A stretch of 61,575 nucleotides of DNA from Clostridiales bacterium (GCA_004558115.1 SFDT01000006.1:1-61575); one strand, 5' to 3'. Positions 38,639 through 47,446 are shown, counted from the stretch's first letter. Translations and numbers: made by a program. Notes: generated by a model from the letters alone, not told the origin.

Positions 38639-39832
38639 TTATTTTGCTAAGGGTCCTGAAAGGGACACCGCACGAGTATAGCGCTTGCCGCTGTGCTGTG
38701 TCACCAGATTTTCAATTTCCAATACCGTCAGGGCGGACAGCACCCGCCGGGTGGGGATGCCGGTCTGCTCAATGAGGTCGTCCACCTGGATGGGTTCCTC
38801 CGCTGGCAGCGCCCGCAGCAGAACCATCTGGTCGTCGGTGAGGCCCAGGGCGGGGTCCTCCGGGTCCACGGCCGGCGGCACCGGCTTGGCCTCCGCCCGC
38901 TGGCGGGCCTGATAGCCCGTCACCTCCGGCTGGGGACGCTGCTCCGTCTGCCGCAGCTTTTCCGGGAAGCGGGCCTCGTATTCCCGCAGAATGTCCCACG
39001 CCTCGCTCACCAGGCCCGCGCCGTCCCGGATGAGACGGTTGCAGCCCACGCTGTTAGGCGCGTCGATGGGACCGGGGACGGCAAACACGTCCCTGCCCTG
39101 CTCCAGCGCCGTGCCGGCGGTGATGAGGGCGCCGCTGCGCTCCGGTGCCTCCACCACCAGCGTGGCCAGGGACAAACCGGAGAGAATGCGGTTACGTACA
39201 GGGAAATGGCTTCCCGCCGGGCGGGTCCCCGGTGGATACTCGCTGAGGAGCACACCGGCCGCCGCCACATCCTCGTAAAGGTAGCGGTTTTCATATGGAT
39301 ACTGGACATCCAGCCCATTGCCCACAACGCCGGCCACGATGCCGCCGGCACGCAGGGCTCCCCTGGCAGCCGCGCCGTCGATGCCGGAGGCAAGGCCGCT
39401 GACCACCAGCGCACCGCCGGCGGCCAGGCCATAGCCCAGCTTTTCCGCCGCGGCGGTGCCGTAGGGCGTACACTTCCGGGTGCCCACCACGGCCACGGCC
39501 GCCTCCTCGTCAAAGGCCGGCAGGCGGCCCTTCACATACAGCAGGCAGGGCGGGTCGTAAATATTTTTCAGCCGTCCGGGATAGGCGGCGTCCTGCAAGG
39601 TCAAAAGCGTCAGGTCCAGCCGCTGGCAGTCCGCCAAAATGCGGTCCGCGGCGGAGAGGTCGTGGTCCGACAACAGCGCCGCCTGCTCCCGGGTCATGCC
39701 CTCCGTCAGCAGCAGCTCTCCCTCGTCGGCGTAATAAATATCCTCCGGTGTGCCGAAATGGCGCAGCAGCGCCAACCGGGTCTGGTTCCGCAGGCCCCGC
39801 AGGTTCGTCAGCCACAGCCAGTATTTCAGCAT
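38639..39832 (-). CDS. dprA: DNA processing protein DprA
   Basis: The 397-residue protein has an N-terminal helix-rich domain and a Rossmann-like core with AVVGTRKCTPYG, SGLASGIDGAAARGAL and GSHFPVRNRILSGLS. A C-terminal winged helix follows (about 335-390, IEQTGIPTRRVLSALTVLE). It loads RecA onto incoming single-stranded DNA during transformation. The ATG at 39832 has AAGGAGG seven bases upstream. Its presence, together with PilT/PilC, leaves competence as one possible use of the pilus genes, but no comEC or comEA gene is in the window. Confidence 0.94.
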   Translation of the reverse strand: MLKYWLWLTNLRGLRNQTRLALLRHFGTPEDIYYADEGELLLTEGMTREQAALLSDHDLSAADRILADCQRLDLTLLTLQDAAYPGRLKNIYDPPCLLYVKGRLPAFDEEAAVAVVGTRKCTPYGTAAAEKLGYGLAAGGALVVSGLASGIDGAAARGALRAGGIVAGVVGNGLDVQYPYENRYLYEDVAAAGVLLSEYPPGTRPAGSHFPVRNRILSGLSLATLVVEAPERSGALITAGTALEQGRDVFAVPGPIDAPNSVGCNRLIRDGAGLVSEAWDILREYEARFPEKLRQTEQRPQPEVTGYQARQRAEAKPVPPAVDPEDPALGLTDDQMVLLRALPAEEPIQVDDLIEQTGIPTRRVLSALTVLEIENLVTQHSGKRYTRAVSLSGPLAK

Positions 39833-39845
39833 ACCCAAGCCTCCT

Positions 39846-40607
39846 TCAGTCGTTCCGGGCGACCTCCCACAGCAGCACCGTCGCGGCGGCCGCCGCGTTC
39901 AGGGACTCACAGTGCTCGCTCATGGGGATGCGCGCCGTCTGGTCGCACGCCGCCAGCATCTCCCGGGAAAGGCCCTTGCCCTCGCTGCCGATGGCGATGG
40001 CGCAGCGGCCATACTCCAAGGTGCGGGCATCCACCGTGTCGGCCCGCAGGGCGGCGCCGTACAGAGGCAGGCCGCTGGCGGTCAGCAGGGCACGCAGTTC
40101 CTCCACGCCGCAGGACCACACCGGGCAGCGGAACACCGCCCCCATGGTGGCCCGGACGGTCTTGGGGTTATAAAGGTCCGCGCAGGCGTTCACCAAAAAC
40201 AATCCGTCCGCCCGGAAGGCGTCGGCTGTGCGGAGGATGGTGCCCACGTTTCCGGGGTCCTGGACCCCGTCCAGCACCATGTACCGCTTTCCCGTCAGCT
40301 TTTCCGGCAGGACCGGAGGCCGCAGGCCGCAGACGGACAGGACCCCCTGGGGCGTCTGGGCCGGGGAGACGGAGGCCATCACATCCGGCGGCACCTGCAC
40401 CACCCGGACGCCTGCCGGAATGGGCGGCAGTGCCGCCTGCGCCGTGGCCACCACCGTGTGGAGGTCTCCCTTCCACAAAAGGGCCTCCTCCAGCAGCTTG
40501 GGACTGTCGCAGAGGAACTCCCCGCACCTGCGGCGGTAAGAGCCGGAGGCGGCCAGCTTCCGCAGATGGGTGCACAGGGGATTTTGGCGGCTGGTAATCA
40601 TCTCCAT
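39846..40607 (-). CDS. TrmH/SpoU family RNA 2'-O-methyltransferase
   Basis: The 253-residue protein has a substrate-binding N-terminal domain (about 1-95) and a SpoU methyltransferase domain with the three motifs VLDGVQDPGNVGTILRTA, AIAIGSEGKGLS and IPMSEHCESLNAAAAATVLL. It methylates a ribose in rRNA or tRNA; the exact site cannot be given (RlmB/TsnR-like). The ATG at 40607 has AAAGGAG nine bases upstream. It is 13 bases before dprA and heads the trmH-dprA-topA-trmFO-plsX-acpP row. Confidence 0.9.
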   Translation of the reverse strand: MEMITSRQNPLCTHLRKLAASGSYRRRCGEFLCDSPKLLEEALLWKGDLHTVVATAQAALPPIPAGVRVVQVPPDVMASVSPAQTPQGVLSVCGLRPPVLPEKLTGKRYMVLDGVQDPGNVGTILRTADAFRADGLFLVNACADLYNPKTVRATMGAVFRCPVWSCGVEELRALLTASGLPLYGAALRADTVDARTLEYGRCAIAIGSEGKGLSREMLAACDQTARIPMSEHCESLNAAAAATVLLWEVARND

Positions 40608-40632
40608 CGATTCCGGCTCCTTTCCGTGGGAA

Positions 40633-40655
40633 AAAGGGGGACAGTGTCCCCCTTT
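40633..40655 (-). promoter_or_regulatory. Hairpin with U-run in the trmH-like gene leader
   Basis: On the minus strand AAAGGGGGA (40647-40655) pairs with UCCCCCUUU (40633-40641) and is followed by UUCCC. It lies between the promoter and the ribosome site, so it could terminate early transcripts or protect the 5' end. Confidence 0.45.
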
Positions 40656-40682
40656 CCCTCCAAAATTCATCAGGTGTTTCTT

Positions 40683-40711
40683 ATAATAAATGTATCCCTA
40701 TCTGTTGTCAA
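40683..40711 (-). promoter_or_regulatory. Promoter of the trmH-dprA-topA row
   Basis: Perfect -35 TTGACA (40706-40711), 17-bp spacer, -10 TATTAT (40683-40688). Confidence 0.75.
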
Positions 40712-40798
40712 GCCATGCTTCTCTGCATTTTCCGCCGTTTTCCACCGAAATCCCATGAATTTTCCGTAAACTTTTTCCATTCCCCCCAAAAAGAAAGT

Positions 40799-40825
40799 GC
40801 CGGAGCTCCCCCTGGAAGCTCCGGC
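40799..40825 (-). terminator. Terminator after copA
   Basis: A perfect 9-bp stem (40799-40807 with 40817-40825) just past the copA stop is followed on the minus strand by ACUUUCUUUUUGGG. Confidence 0.7.
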
Positions 40826-40837
40826 GTTTTATACCTG

Positions 40838-41047
40838 TTACTGGACGGAGACCACCCTGTAGTCCTGGGCCTCCACAGCGGACTTCAGCGTCTCGTTGGA
40901 CACCTCGCCGCTGAGGGTCACCACGGCGGTGCCCTTCTCGTGGCTGACTTCCGCGCCGGCCACGCCGGGAATGGCCTCCAGGGTCTTTTTCACCCGGGCC
41001 TCGCAGTGGCCGCACATCATGCCTTCGATCTTCATGGTCTTTTCCAT
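40838..41047 (-). CDS. CopZ-like copper chaperone from internal start within copA
   Basis: The 3' end of copA encodes a complete heavy-metal-associated domain of 69 residues that would read MEKTMKIEGMMCGHC at its start, with the copper-binding MCGHC motif. Directly upstream of this in-frame ATG (41047) is AAAGGAG with nine bases of spacing, a strong ribosome site inside the gene. A free chaperone and the fused form could therefore both be made from one transcript. In E. coli copA a frameshift yields a short CopZ-like product; here an internal start would do so. Translation is inferred, not shown. Confidence 0.6.
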   Translation of the reverse strand: MEKTMKIEGMMCGHCEARVKKTLEAIPGVAGAEVSHEKGTAVVTLSGEVSNETLKSAVEAQDYRVVSVQ

Positions 41048-43351
41048 CGTCTTATTCTCCTTTTGCTGTTTTATTTTCTTCTGCCCTCCCGCTTTGCGCA
41101 GGTCAAACAGGTTCAGACGCAATGCATTGGTGACGACACAGAAGCTGCTGAGGCTCATGGCCGCCGCGCCGAACATGGGATTCAGCTTCCAGCCCAGCAG
41201 AGGGTACCACACGCCCGCCGCCAGGGGGATGCCCACCACGTTGTAGAAAAACGCCCAGAACAGGTTCTCATGGATATTTTTCAGCGTAGCCCGGCTGAGG
41301 CGGATGGCCGCGGGCACATCCAAAAGGCGGCTTTTCACCAGCACCACATCCGCCGCGTCGATGGCCACGTCCGTGCCGGTGCCGATGGCGATGCCCATAT
41401 CCGCCCGGGTCAGGGCCGGGGCGTCGTTGATGCCGTCGCCCACCATGGCCACCTTCCCCTGCCGTTTCAGATCCCGGATGACCCGTTCCTTTCCCTCCGG
41501 CAGGACGCCGGCGATGACCTCGTCCACACCGGCCTGGGCGCCGATGGCTTGGGCGGTGCGCTCGTTGTCGCCGGTGAGCATGACCACCCGGATGCCCATG
41601 TCCCGCAGCTCCTTTACAGCCTGGGGACTGTCCTCCTTGATGACATCCGCCACGGCGATGACGCCCAAGAGCCGTTTTTCCGTCTCATTGGCAAAGAACA
41701 TGGGGGTCTTTCCCTGGGCAGCCAGGGCGTCGGCCTGGCGGAGGAGAGCACCGGGGTCGATGCCCGCCTCCTCCAGCATGGCCCGGTTGCCGCCGATGAA
41801 GGACGTTTCTCCCATTACCGCCCGGACGCCCCGTCCGTGGACAGCGTTGAAATTTTCAACGGAGGTGAGGGGCAGCTCCCGCCGCTGGGCCTCCTCCACG
41901 ATGGCGGCGGCCAGCGGATGCTGGGAGGGCCTTTCCAGGCACGCGGCCAGGCCCAGCAGGCCGTCTTCCGTGTTGTCTTCCGCCGGGAGGATATCCGTCA
42001 CCTTCGGCTCGCCGGAGGTGATGGTGCCCGTTTTGTCCAAGGCCACGATCTGGGTCTTACCCGTTTCCTCCAGGGAAACGGCCGTCTTGAACAGGATGCC
42101 GTTCTTGGCCCCCATGCCGCTGCCCACCATGATGGCCACCGGCGTGGCCAAACCCAGGGCACAGGGGCAGGAGATGACCAGCACGGAAATGCCCCGGGCC
42201 AGGGCAAAGCCCGCCGTCTGTCCCGCCAGCAGCCACACGATGGTGGTGACGGCGGCAATGGCCATGACCGCCGGCACGAACCCGCCGGACACCCGGTCCG
42301 CCACCTTGGCGATGGGGGCCTTGGTGGCCGCCGCGTCGGAGACCATGCGGATGATCTGAGACAACGTGGTGTCCTCCCCCACCCGGGTGGCCTCACACCG
42401 GAGGAAGCCGGACTGGTTCACCGTGGCGGCGGATACCGCGTCCCCCGGAGCCTTGTCCGCGGGGATGCTCTCGCCGGTGAGGGCGGATTCGTTGACGGCG
42501 CTGGTCCCCTCCAGCACCACGCCGTCCACGGGGATGCTTCCCCCGGGACGCACCACAAATACGTCGCCCCGGCGGACCTGCTGGATGGGGACCTCCGTTT
42601 CCACGCCATCCCGCACCACGGTGGCCGTCTTGGGGGCCAGCTTCATGAGGCTTTTCAGCGCGTCGGTGGTGCGGCCCTTGGACCGGGCCTCCAGCATCTT
42701 GCCCACGGTGATGAGGGTCAGGATCATGGCGGCGGACTCAAAGTAAAACTCATGCATATAGCCCATGACGGCGTCCATGTCGCCCCGGACCTGGGCGCCG
42801 GTCATGGCAAACAGGGCGTAGGTGCTGTATACGAAGGAAGCACCGGAGCCCAGGGCCACCAGGGTATCCATGTTGGGCGCCCTGTGCAGCAGCCCGCGAA
42901 AGCCGCTGATGAAAAATTTCTGGTTGATGACCATGATGATGGCCGCCAGCAGCAGCTGGGCAAGGCCCATGGCCACGTGGTTTCCTTCCAAAAAGGCGGG
43001 CAGGGGCCAACCCCACATCATATGCCCCATGGAAAGGTACATAAGGACCGCCAAAAAGCCCAAAGACGCCAGCAGGCGCCGCTTCAAAACCGGCGTCTCC
43101 CGGTCCTTCAGGGCATCTTCCCCGGCGGCGGACTGTGCCGCTTCCGCAGGCGCGCCCTTCACCGCCGCGCCGTAGCCGGCCTCCTCTACGGCGGCGATGA
43201 CCGCCTGGGGAGAGGCACTGCCCTCCACGCCCATGGAGTTGGTCAAAAGGCTCACGGAGCAGGCAGTGACTCCCGGCACCTTGGACACCGCCTTTTCCAC
43301 CCGGGCACTGCAGGCGGCGCAGCTCATGCCCGTTACGGTATACTGTTCCAT
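40838..43351 (-). CDS. copA: Copper-exporting P1B-type ATPase with C-terminal CopZ-like fusion
   Basis: This 837-residue P1B ATPase has an N-terminal metal-binding domain with GMSCAAC (residues 8-14), the membrane CPC motif in SCPCALGLATP, the phosphorylation site DKTGTITSG, the HP motif SQHPLAA and the hinge GDGINDAPAL. After the last membrane helices, a Lys/Gln-rich linker (KKIKQQKENKT) joins a second metal-binding domain with GMMCGHC, where most CopA proteins end. It exports Cu+ from the cytoplasm. csoR lies 57 bases upstream and shares its promoter, so copper should induce the unit. Confidence 0.94.
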   Translation of the reverse strand: MEQYTVTGMSCAACSARVEKAVSKVPGVTACSVSLLTNSMGVEGSASPQAVIAAVEEAGYGAAVKGAPAEAAQSAAGEDALKDRETPVLKRRLLASLGFLAVLMYLSMGHMMWGWPLPAFLEGNHVAMGLAQLLLAAIIMVINQKFFISGFRGLLHRAPNMDTLVALGSGASFVYSTYALFAMTGAQVRGDMDAVMGYMHEFYFESAAMILTLITVGKMLEARSKGRTTDALKSLMKLAPKTATVVRDGVETEVPIQQVRRGDVFVVRPGGSIPVDGVVLEGTSAVNESALTGESIPADKAPGDAVSAATVNQSGFLRCEATRVGEDTTLSQIIRMVSDAAATKAPIAKVADRVSGGFVPAVMAIAAVTTIVWLLAGQTAGFALARGISVLVISCPCALGLATPVAIMVGSGMGAKNGILFKTAVSLEETGKTQIVALDKTGTITSGEPKVTDILPAEDNTEDGLLGLAACLERPSQHPLAAAIVEEAQRRELPLTSVENFNAVHGRGVRAVMGETSFIGGNRAMLEEAGIDPGALLRQADALAAQGKTPMFFANETEKRLLGVIAVADVIKEDSPQAVKELRDMGIRVVMLTGDNERTAQAIGAQAGVDEVIAGVLPEGKERVIRDLKRQGKVAMVGDGINDAPALTRADMGIAIGTGTDVAIDAADVVLVKSRLLDVPAAIRLSRATLKNIHENLFWAFFYNVVGIPLAAGVWYPLLGWKLNPMFGAAAMSLSSFCVVTNALRLNLFDLRKAGGQKKIKQQKENKTMEKTMKIEGMMCGHCEARVKKTLEAIPGVAGAEVSHEKGTAVVTLSGEVSNETLKSAVEAQDYRVVSVQ

Positions 43352-43408
43352 CGTTTCCTCCTGTTGAGGCTGTGTGACTCTCCTGTCAGCAGGATACCCA
43401 CAGGGATG

Positions 43409-43705
43409 TCATTTCATGAGTTTTTGCAAAGTGTCCACCAGCTCGTCGATGGTCTCGTCCTTCCCGTCCCGGATGTCCTGGGCCACACAGGTTTTGATGT
43501 GGCTGGCCAGCAGCTCCTTGCTGAAGGCGTTCAGCGCCGCGTTGGCGGCGGCCACCTGGACCAGAATGTCCGTGCAGTAGGCGCTTTTTTCCACCATGCC
43601 CCGGATGCCCCGGATCTGTCCCTCAATACGGTTGAGCCGGTGGATAAGACGCTTGTACTCCTCCTCCGAGCGCACCTTCGTTTTGTGGCATTGGCATTCG
43701 CTCAT
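43409..43705 (-). CDS. csoR: Copper-sensing repressor CsoR
   Basis: The 98-residue all-helical protein of the CsoR/RcnR family has the copper ligands of CsoR: Cys in KSAYCTDILVQ, then His and Cys in ASHIKTC. It lacks a classic DNA-binding fold; tetramers release DNA when Cu+ binds. The upstream promoter carries an ATACCC-N5-GGGTAT operator. The Cys/His-rich N-terminus (SECQCHKTK) is an addition that may help bind copper. It is the first gene of the csoR-copA unit. Confidence 0.93.
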   Translation of the reverse strand: MSECQCHKTKVRSEEEYKRLIHRLNRIEGQIRGIRGMVEKSAYCTDILVQVAAANAALNAFSKELLASHIKTCVAQDIRDGKDETIDELVDTLQKLMK

Positions 43706-43728
43706 ATCGATCCCTCGCTTTCAGCCGC

Positions 43729-43757
43729 ATTATATACCCCACCCGGGTATCTGTCAA
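43729..43757 (-). promoter_or_regulatory. csoR-copA promoter with CsoR operator
   Basis: Perfect -35 TTGACA (43752-43757), 17-bp spacer and perfect -10 TATAAT (43729-43734). The spacer is filled by a perfect dyad ATACCC-N5-GGGTAT (43734-43750), of the kind bound by CsoR. Confidence 0.88.
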
Positions 43758-43762
43758 GCAGT

Positions 43763-43790
43763 AAAACAGCTGCCTTGCGGCAGCTGTTTT
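43763..43790 (-). terminator. Terminator after the sulfite/nitrite reductase
   Basis: A perfect 12-bp stem ending in A/T (43763-43774 with 43779-43790) with loop TTGC lies 17 bases past the stop at 43807. Confidence 0.7.
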
Positions 43791-43806
43791 GAAAAGGTCC
43801 AAACGA

Positions 43807-45355
43807 TCAGCCCAGATAGGCCTTGGCCACTTCCGCCGTTCCCTCGGGGTTTGCCTGGCTCCAGGCGGCGTAGTCCATGCCGCTGGCGGCCACGGTCTTG
43901 CCCAGTTCCACCAGGAAGGCCGGGATATCCTGCTCCAGCAGGACACCCACCTCTTTGCCCATGGCCTCCCGGCCCTGGGCGTCACAGCCGCCCACAAACA
44001 GTGTGAAGGCAGGCTGGGGCTTGCCGTCCACCAGCTTGCTGGCGCCCCGGAAACCCATGGTGCCGGTCTGGTGGGTACCGCAGGAGGAGGGGCAGCCGGA
44101 GATGTGCATCTGGGGCAGGGCGCCGTCCGGCACTCCGGCTTCCCGCACCGCCGCCACGCAGGCGGCCAGCAGGCCCTGGGAATCCCGGATGCCCACCTGG
44201 CAGGTCTTGCCGCCGATGCAGCTGACAGAGGTCTCAAACAGGCTCCGGGCGCTGTCCGCCGTGACGGAGAGCACCTTCTGGGCCTCGGCTCCGGTGAGGT
44301 TGATGATATAGGCGGTCTCGTCGGGGGCAAGGCGCATCTCCACCGCCTCCATGCCTGCGACGGCGTCGCTGAGGGCGCACAGCGTCTCTACCGCCGGCTG
44401 GCCGCCCAGGGGGTGCCAAGACACGGTATAAAGGCCGGGCTGCTTCTGCTCCAGCACCCGGGGGGCCGGCCACCACAACGCCGTCACCCTGCTTTTCATA
44501 TACCGGGGCCTCGGGATGGATATCCAGGTCCTCGCCGCTTGCCAGCACCTCCGCCAGCTTCTCCTGATACGCTTTGGCGTAGCCCTCGGGACCGCCGCAG
44601 ACCTCCTGCATGTAGCGGGTGCGGGCCTTGCCCCGGTTTTCATAGTTGCCGTAGGCCCGGAAGGTCAGCCACATGGCCTTGATATAGTACAGGATCTTTT
44701 CCGGTGCCACGGCCTGCGCCACCAGCACGCCGAAGCGGGGATTGTTGCCCAGGCCGCCGGCGCTGTATACATCGAAGGTGCCGTCCGGCCGGGCGGCAAA
44801 GCCCAGGTCCCGGAAGGTGGCATGGGTCATGTTTTTGGGAGAGTTGGAAAAGCCCACCTTCAGCTTCCGGGGCATCTTCTCCGCCTTGATGAAGTGCATG
44901 AGGTACTCCCCGGCGGCCTCCGCCCAGGAGAGAACATCGAAATACTCGCCCTGTTCCACACCAGACAGGGGAGAGCACATGACGTTCCGGGGGAAATCAC
45001 CGCCGCCGCCCATGGTGACGATGCCTGCGTCCAGAGCCTGCTCCATGATGCTGCAAACGGCTCCCTGGTCCAGGTCATGGAGCTGGATGGTCTGGCAGGT
45101 GGTGAAATGGGCCCGGGGAACTGCATGTTCCCGGATGGCCTTGGCCGTGAAGGCCAGCTTTTCCTTCGTCACCCGGCCGGCGGTCATCCGCAGGCGCAGC
45201 ATGCTGGCCTGGCCGCCCTTTTGGGCATAGCTGCCGTACAGGCCGGAAAAACCCTTGTAAGACGCCTTGTCCAGCGTTCCATTGTAAAACTCCGCCGTTT
45301 TTACCCGAAAGGCCGGCAGCTCCTGCTTCCAGCTTTGAGGATCGATCTGATGCAT
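43807..45355 (-). pseudogene. Ferredoxin-type sulfite/nitrite reductase, split by a frameshift
   Basis: The N-terminal part (from the ATG at 45355) reads as a NirA/SirA-type reductase: LHDLDQGAVCSIMEQAL, GGGGDFPRNVMCSPLSGVE and NNPRFGVLVA. At a run of six G on plus (44460-44465) it leaves frame. The rest (IINLTGAEAQKVL, the siroheme/4Fe-4S ligands CIGGKTC and CPSSCG) continues in another frame to 43807. Deleting one base of the run restores a ~515-residue protein. This is a recent mutation, a phase-variable tract or an assembly error. The intact enzyme would make six-electron reductions of sulfite or nitrite. Confidence 0.85.
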
Positions 45356-45415
45356 GATGATTTTCCCCTTTCTTGGGTACCCTCGGTGTACAAAGGGTAT
45401 ATTTTTGACAGGCGT

Positions 45416-45445
45416 ATTCTATCACATCTGTGCTTTTCCGCGCAA
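45416..45445 (-). promoter_or_regulatory. Probable promoter of the reductase gene
   Basis: -35 TTGCGC (45440-45445), 18-bp spacer, -10 TAGAAT (45416-45421). Downstream a dyad TACCCT-N10-AGGGTA (45378-45399) lies in the leader and may be an operator or hairpin. Confidence 0.45.
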
Positions 45446-45452
45446 CCCACAC

Positions 45453-45480
45453 TTGACAAAATCCGACGGCCGGGTACACT
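45453..45480 (+). promoter_or_regulatory. Promoter of the ABC importer operon
   Basis: Perfect -35 TTGACA (45453-45458), 16-bp spacer, -10 TACACT (45475-45480). No Fur-type 19-bp box was evident. Confidence 0.55.
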
Positions 45481-45510
45481 TTTTATTATACGATTGAAAA
45501 GGAGCACTGC

Positions 45511-46464
45511 ATGAAACACTGGAAACCTGTACTTTGCATCGTTTTGGCGGCAGTCCTGCTGACCGCCTGCGGCGCCCCCGCCCCGCAGGAGGAACCCGCT
45601 CCCTCTCCGGAGGCCGTGACCTTTACCGACGCCTTGGGCTATGAGGCTGTCATTGAGCGTTGGGACCGGGTGGTATCCCTGTACGGCAGCTTTGCCGAAA
45701 CATGGCTGCTGGCCGGCGGCCAGCTGGTGGGGACCACCAGCGACGCCATTGAGGAGCGGCAGCTGGACCTGGGCGAGGCGGCGGTGGTGGGCACCGTGAA
45801 GGAGCCCAATCTGGAGGCTGTTATCGCCGCCGAGCCGGACTTCGTCATTCTGGCGTCGGACATTGCCGGGCAGGCGGAGCTGCACCAGGCCCTGGCGGAC
45901 GCCGCCATTCCCCACGCCTATTTCCGCACGGACACTTTTGACGAGTACCTCTCCATGCTGGAGCTGTTCTGCTCCATGACCGGGCGGCAGGACCTGTACC
46001 AGCAAAACGGCCTGGCGGTCCAGGCACAGATTCAGGAAGTCCTGGACACCGTTGCCGGCCGGCCCCAGCCCACGGCCCTGCTGATCCGGGCCTACTCCTC
46101 CGGTGCCAAGGCCAAGGGGGACGACAACCTGGCCGGCGTCATCCTGCGGGACCTGGGGGCGGACAACCTGGTGACCCGCCATGAGAGCCTGCTGGAGGAC
46201 CTGAGCCTGGAGGAGATCATCGCCGCCGATCCGGACTTCATTTTGGTGACCACCATGGGCTCCAGTGACGAGGCCGCCATGGCCTATATGGAAGAGACCT
46301 TCGGATCCAATCCCGCCTGGGCGGGCCTCTCCGCCGTACAAAATGGGCGGTATGTGCTGCTGCCCCGGGAGCTGTTCCACTACAAGCCAAATGCCCGATG
46401 GGGGGAGAGCTATGCCTACCTTGCCAAAATCCTATACCCGGACCTGGCCTCCCAGCTCTCCTGA
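45511..46464 (+). CDS. ABC importer substrate-binding lipoprotein (iron/cobalamin class)
   Basis: The 317-residue lipoprotein has a signal peptide ending LLTAC (lipid-bearing Cys at about residue 20), an acidic Pro-rich tether and two lobes of the FhuD/BtuF class (class III binding protein). Segments include RVVSLYGSFAETWLLAGG, EPNLEAVIAAEPDFVILAS and GADNLVTRHESLLEDLSLEEIIAADPDFILV. It delivers a ferric chelate, heme or corrinoid to the permease that follows; the ligand cannot be told. It heads a three-gene importer operon. Confidence 0.88.
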   Translation: MKHWKPVLCIVLAAVLLTACGAPAPQEEPAPSPEAVTFTDALGYEAVIERWDRVVSLYGSFAETWLLAGGQLVGTTSDAIEERQLDLGEAAVVGTVKEPNLEAVIAAEPDFVILASDIAGQAELHQALADAAIPHAYFRTDTFDEYLSMLELFCSMTGRQDLYQQNGLAVQAQIQEVLDTVAGRPQPTALLIRAYSSGAKAKGDDNLAGVILRDLGADNLVTRHESLLEDLSLEEIIAADPDFILVTTMGSSDEAAMAYMEETFGSNPAWAGLSAVQNGRYVLLPRELFHYKPNARWGESYAYLAKILYPDLASQLS

Positions 46465-47446
46465 GCGGCGGGCGGCGGTGCTGGTTCTTCTGACCCTGTT
46501 CCTTTGCGCCGCCGCGGCCCTGAGCCTGCGGTGCGGCAGTCAGGACTATACCCTCGCCCAGCTGGCGGAGGCTCTGTGGGGCGGCGGCAGCGGCACTGTC
46601 CGCCGCATCCTGCTCCACGTCCGCATTCCCAGGACCCTGGCGGCGGCGCTGGCGGGAGGCGCCTTGGCGTTGTCCGGCGCCCTCATCCAGGCAGTGCTGA
46701 ACAACACCATGGCCAGCCCCAACGTCATCGGCGTCAACGCCGGCGCCGGTTTTGCCGCGCTGCTGGCGGCCACGTTTTTCCCCGGCGCCGGGCGGATGCC
46801 CATGGCCTCCTTCCTGGGGGCTTTTCTCACCGCGCTGTTCATCTACCTGCTGGCGGTGCGGGCGGTCCTGTCCCGTACCACCCTCATTCTGGCGGGTCTT
46901 GCCGTCAGCAGCATCCTCACCGCCGGCAGCAACACCATCACCCTGCTGGCGCCGGACAGCCTGGCCGGCGCCTCCAACTTCATGATGGGAGGCTTCTCCG
47001 GCGTGACCCTGGCCGCCGTGGGCCGCAGCGGCTGGTATTTGGCCGCCGGCGCCGCCCTGGCCCTGTTTCTCTCCGTGGAGCTGAACGTGCTCCAACTGGG
47101 GGAGGAAAGCGCCGCCAGCCTCGGGCTCCATGTGGGCCGGGTGCGGTTTTTCGCCATTCTGGCCGCCGCTCTGCTGGCAGGCGCCGCCGTCAGCTTTTCC
47201 GGACTGCTGGGCTTTGTGGGGCTGCTGGTGCCCCATATGGCCCGGCGGCTGGTGGGCAGTGACAACCGCTGGCTGCTGCCTGCCGCCGCGTTGCTGGGCG
47301 GCTCTTTCGTGCTGCTTTGCGATGTGCTGGCCCGGGTGCTGTTCGCTCCCTTTGAGCTGCCGGTGGGCATCGTCATGTCCCTGCTGGGCGGGCCGTTTTT
47401 CCTGTACCTGCTGCTGCGCCGGAAAGGGGGCCGCGTCTATGCTTGA
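46412..47446 (+). CDS. FecCD-family ABC transporter permease
   Basis: The 344-residue product has about ten membrane helices and FecCD-type motifs: RIPRTLAAALAGGALALSGALIQ, GFSGVTLAAVG, and the cytoplasmic coupling region SFSGLLGFVGLLVPHMARRLVG. The ATG at 46412 follows GGGGGAG closely and would overlap the binding-protein gene by 53 bases. A GTG at 46478 is a less supported later start. The ATPase gene overlaps its end by 8 bases. Confidence 0.87.
   Translation: MPTLPKSYTRTWPPSSPERRAAVLVLLTLFLCAAAALSLRCGSQDYTLAQLAEALWGGGSGTVRRILLHVRIPRTLAAALAGGALALSGALIQAVLNNTMASPNVIGVNAGAGFAALLAATFFPGAGRMPMASFLGAFLTALFIYLLAVRAVLSRTTLILAGLAVSSILTAGSNTITLLAPDSLAGASNFMMGGFSGVTLAAVGRSGWYLAAGAALALFLSVELNVLQLGEESAASLGLHVGRVRFFAILAAALLAGAAVSFSGLLGFVGLLVPHMARRLVGSDNRWLLPAAALLGGSFVLLCDVLARVLFAPFELPVGIVMSLLGGPFFLYLLLRRKGGRVYA

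Noticed and set aside
36157..38775. 872-codon open frame on the plus strand
   Set aside because: Antisense to topA; an artefact of high GC at third codon positions.
40715..43792. 1,025-codon open frame on the plus strand
   Set aside because: Antisense to copA and csoR; no start signals and no domains.
43807..44643. The second half of the sulfite/nitrite reductase as an independent gene
   Set aside because: The first ~50 residues of that frame are Arg-rich shadow; real similarity begins at the frameshift, so it is one broken gene.
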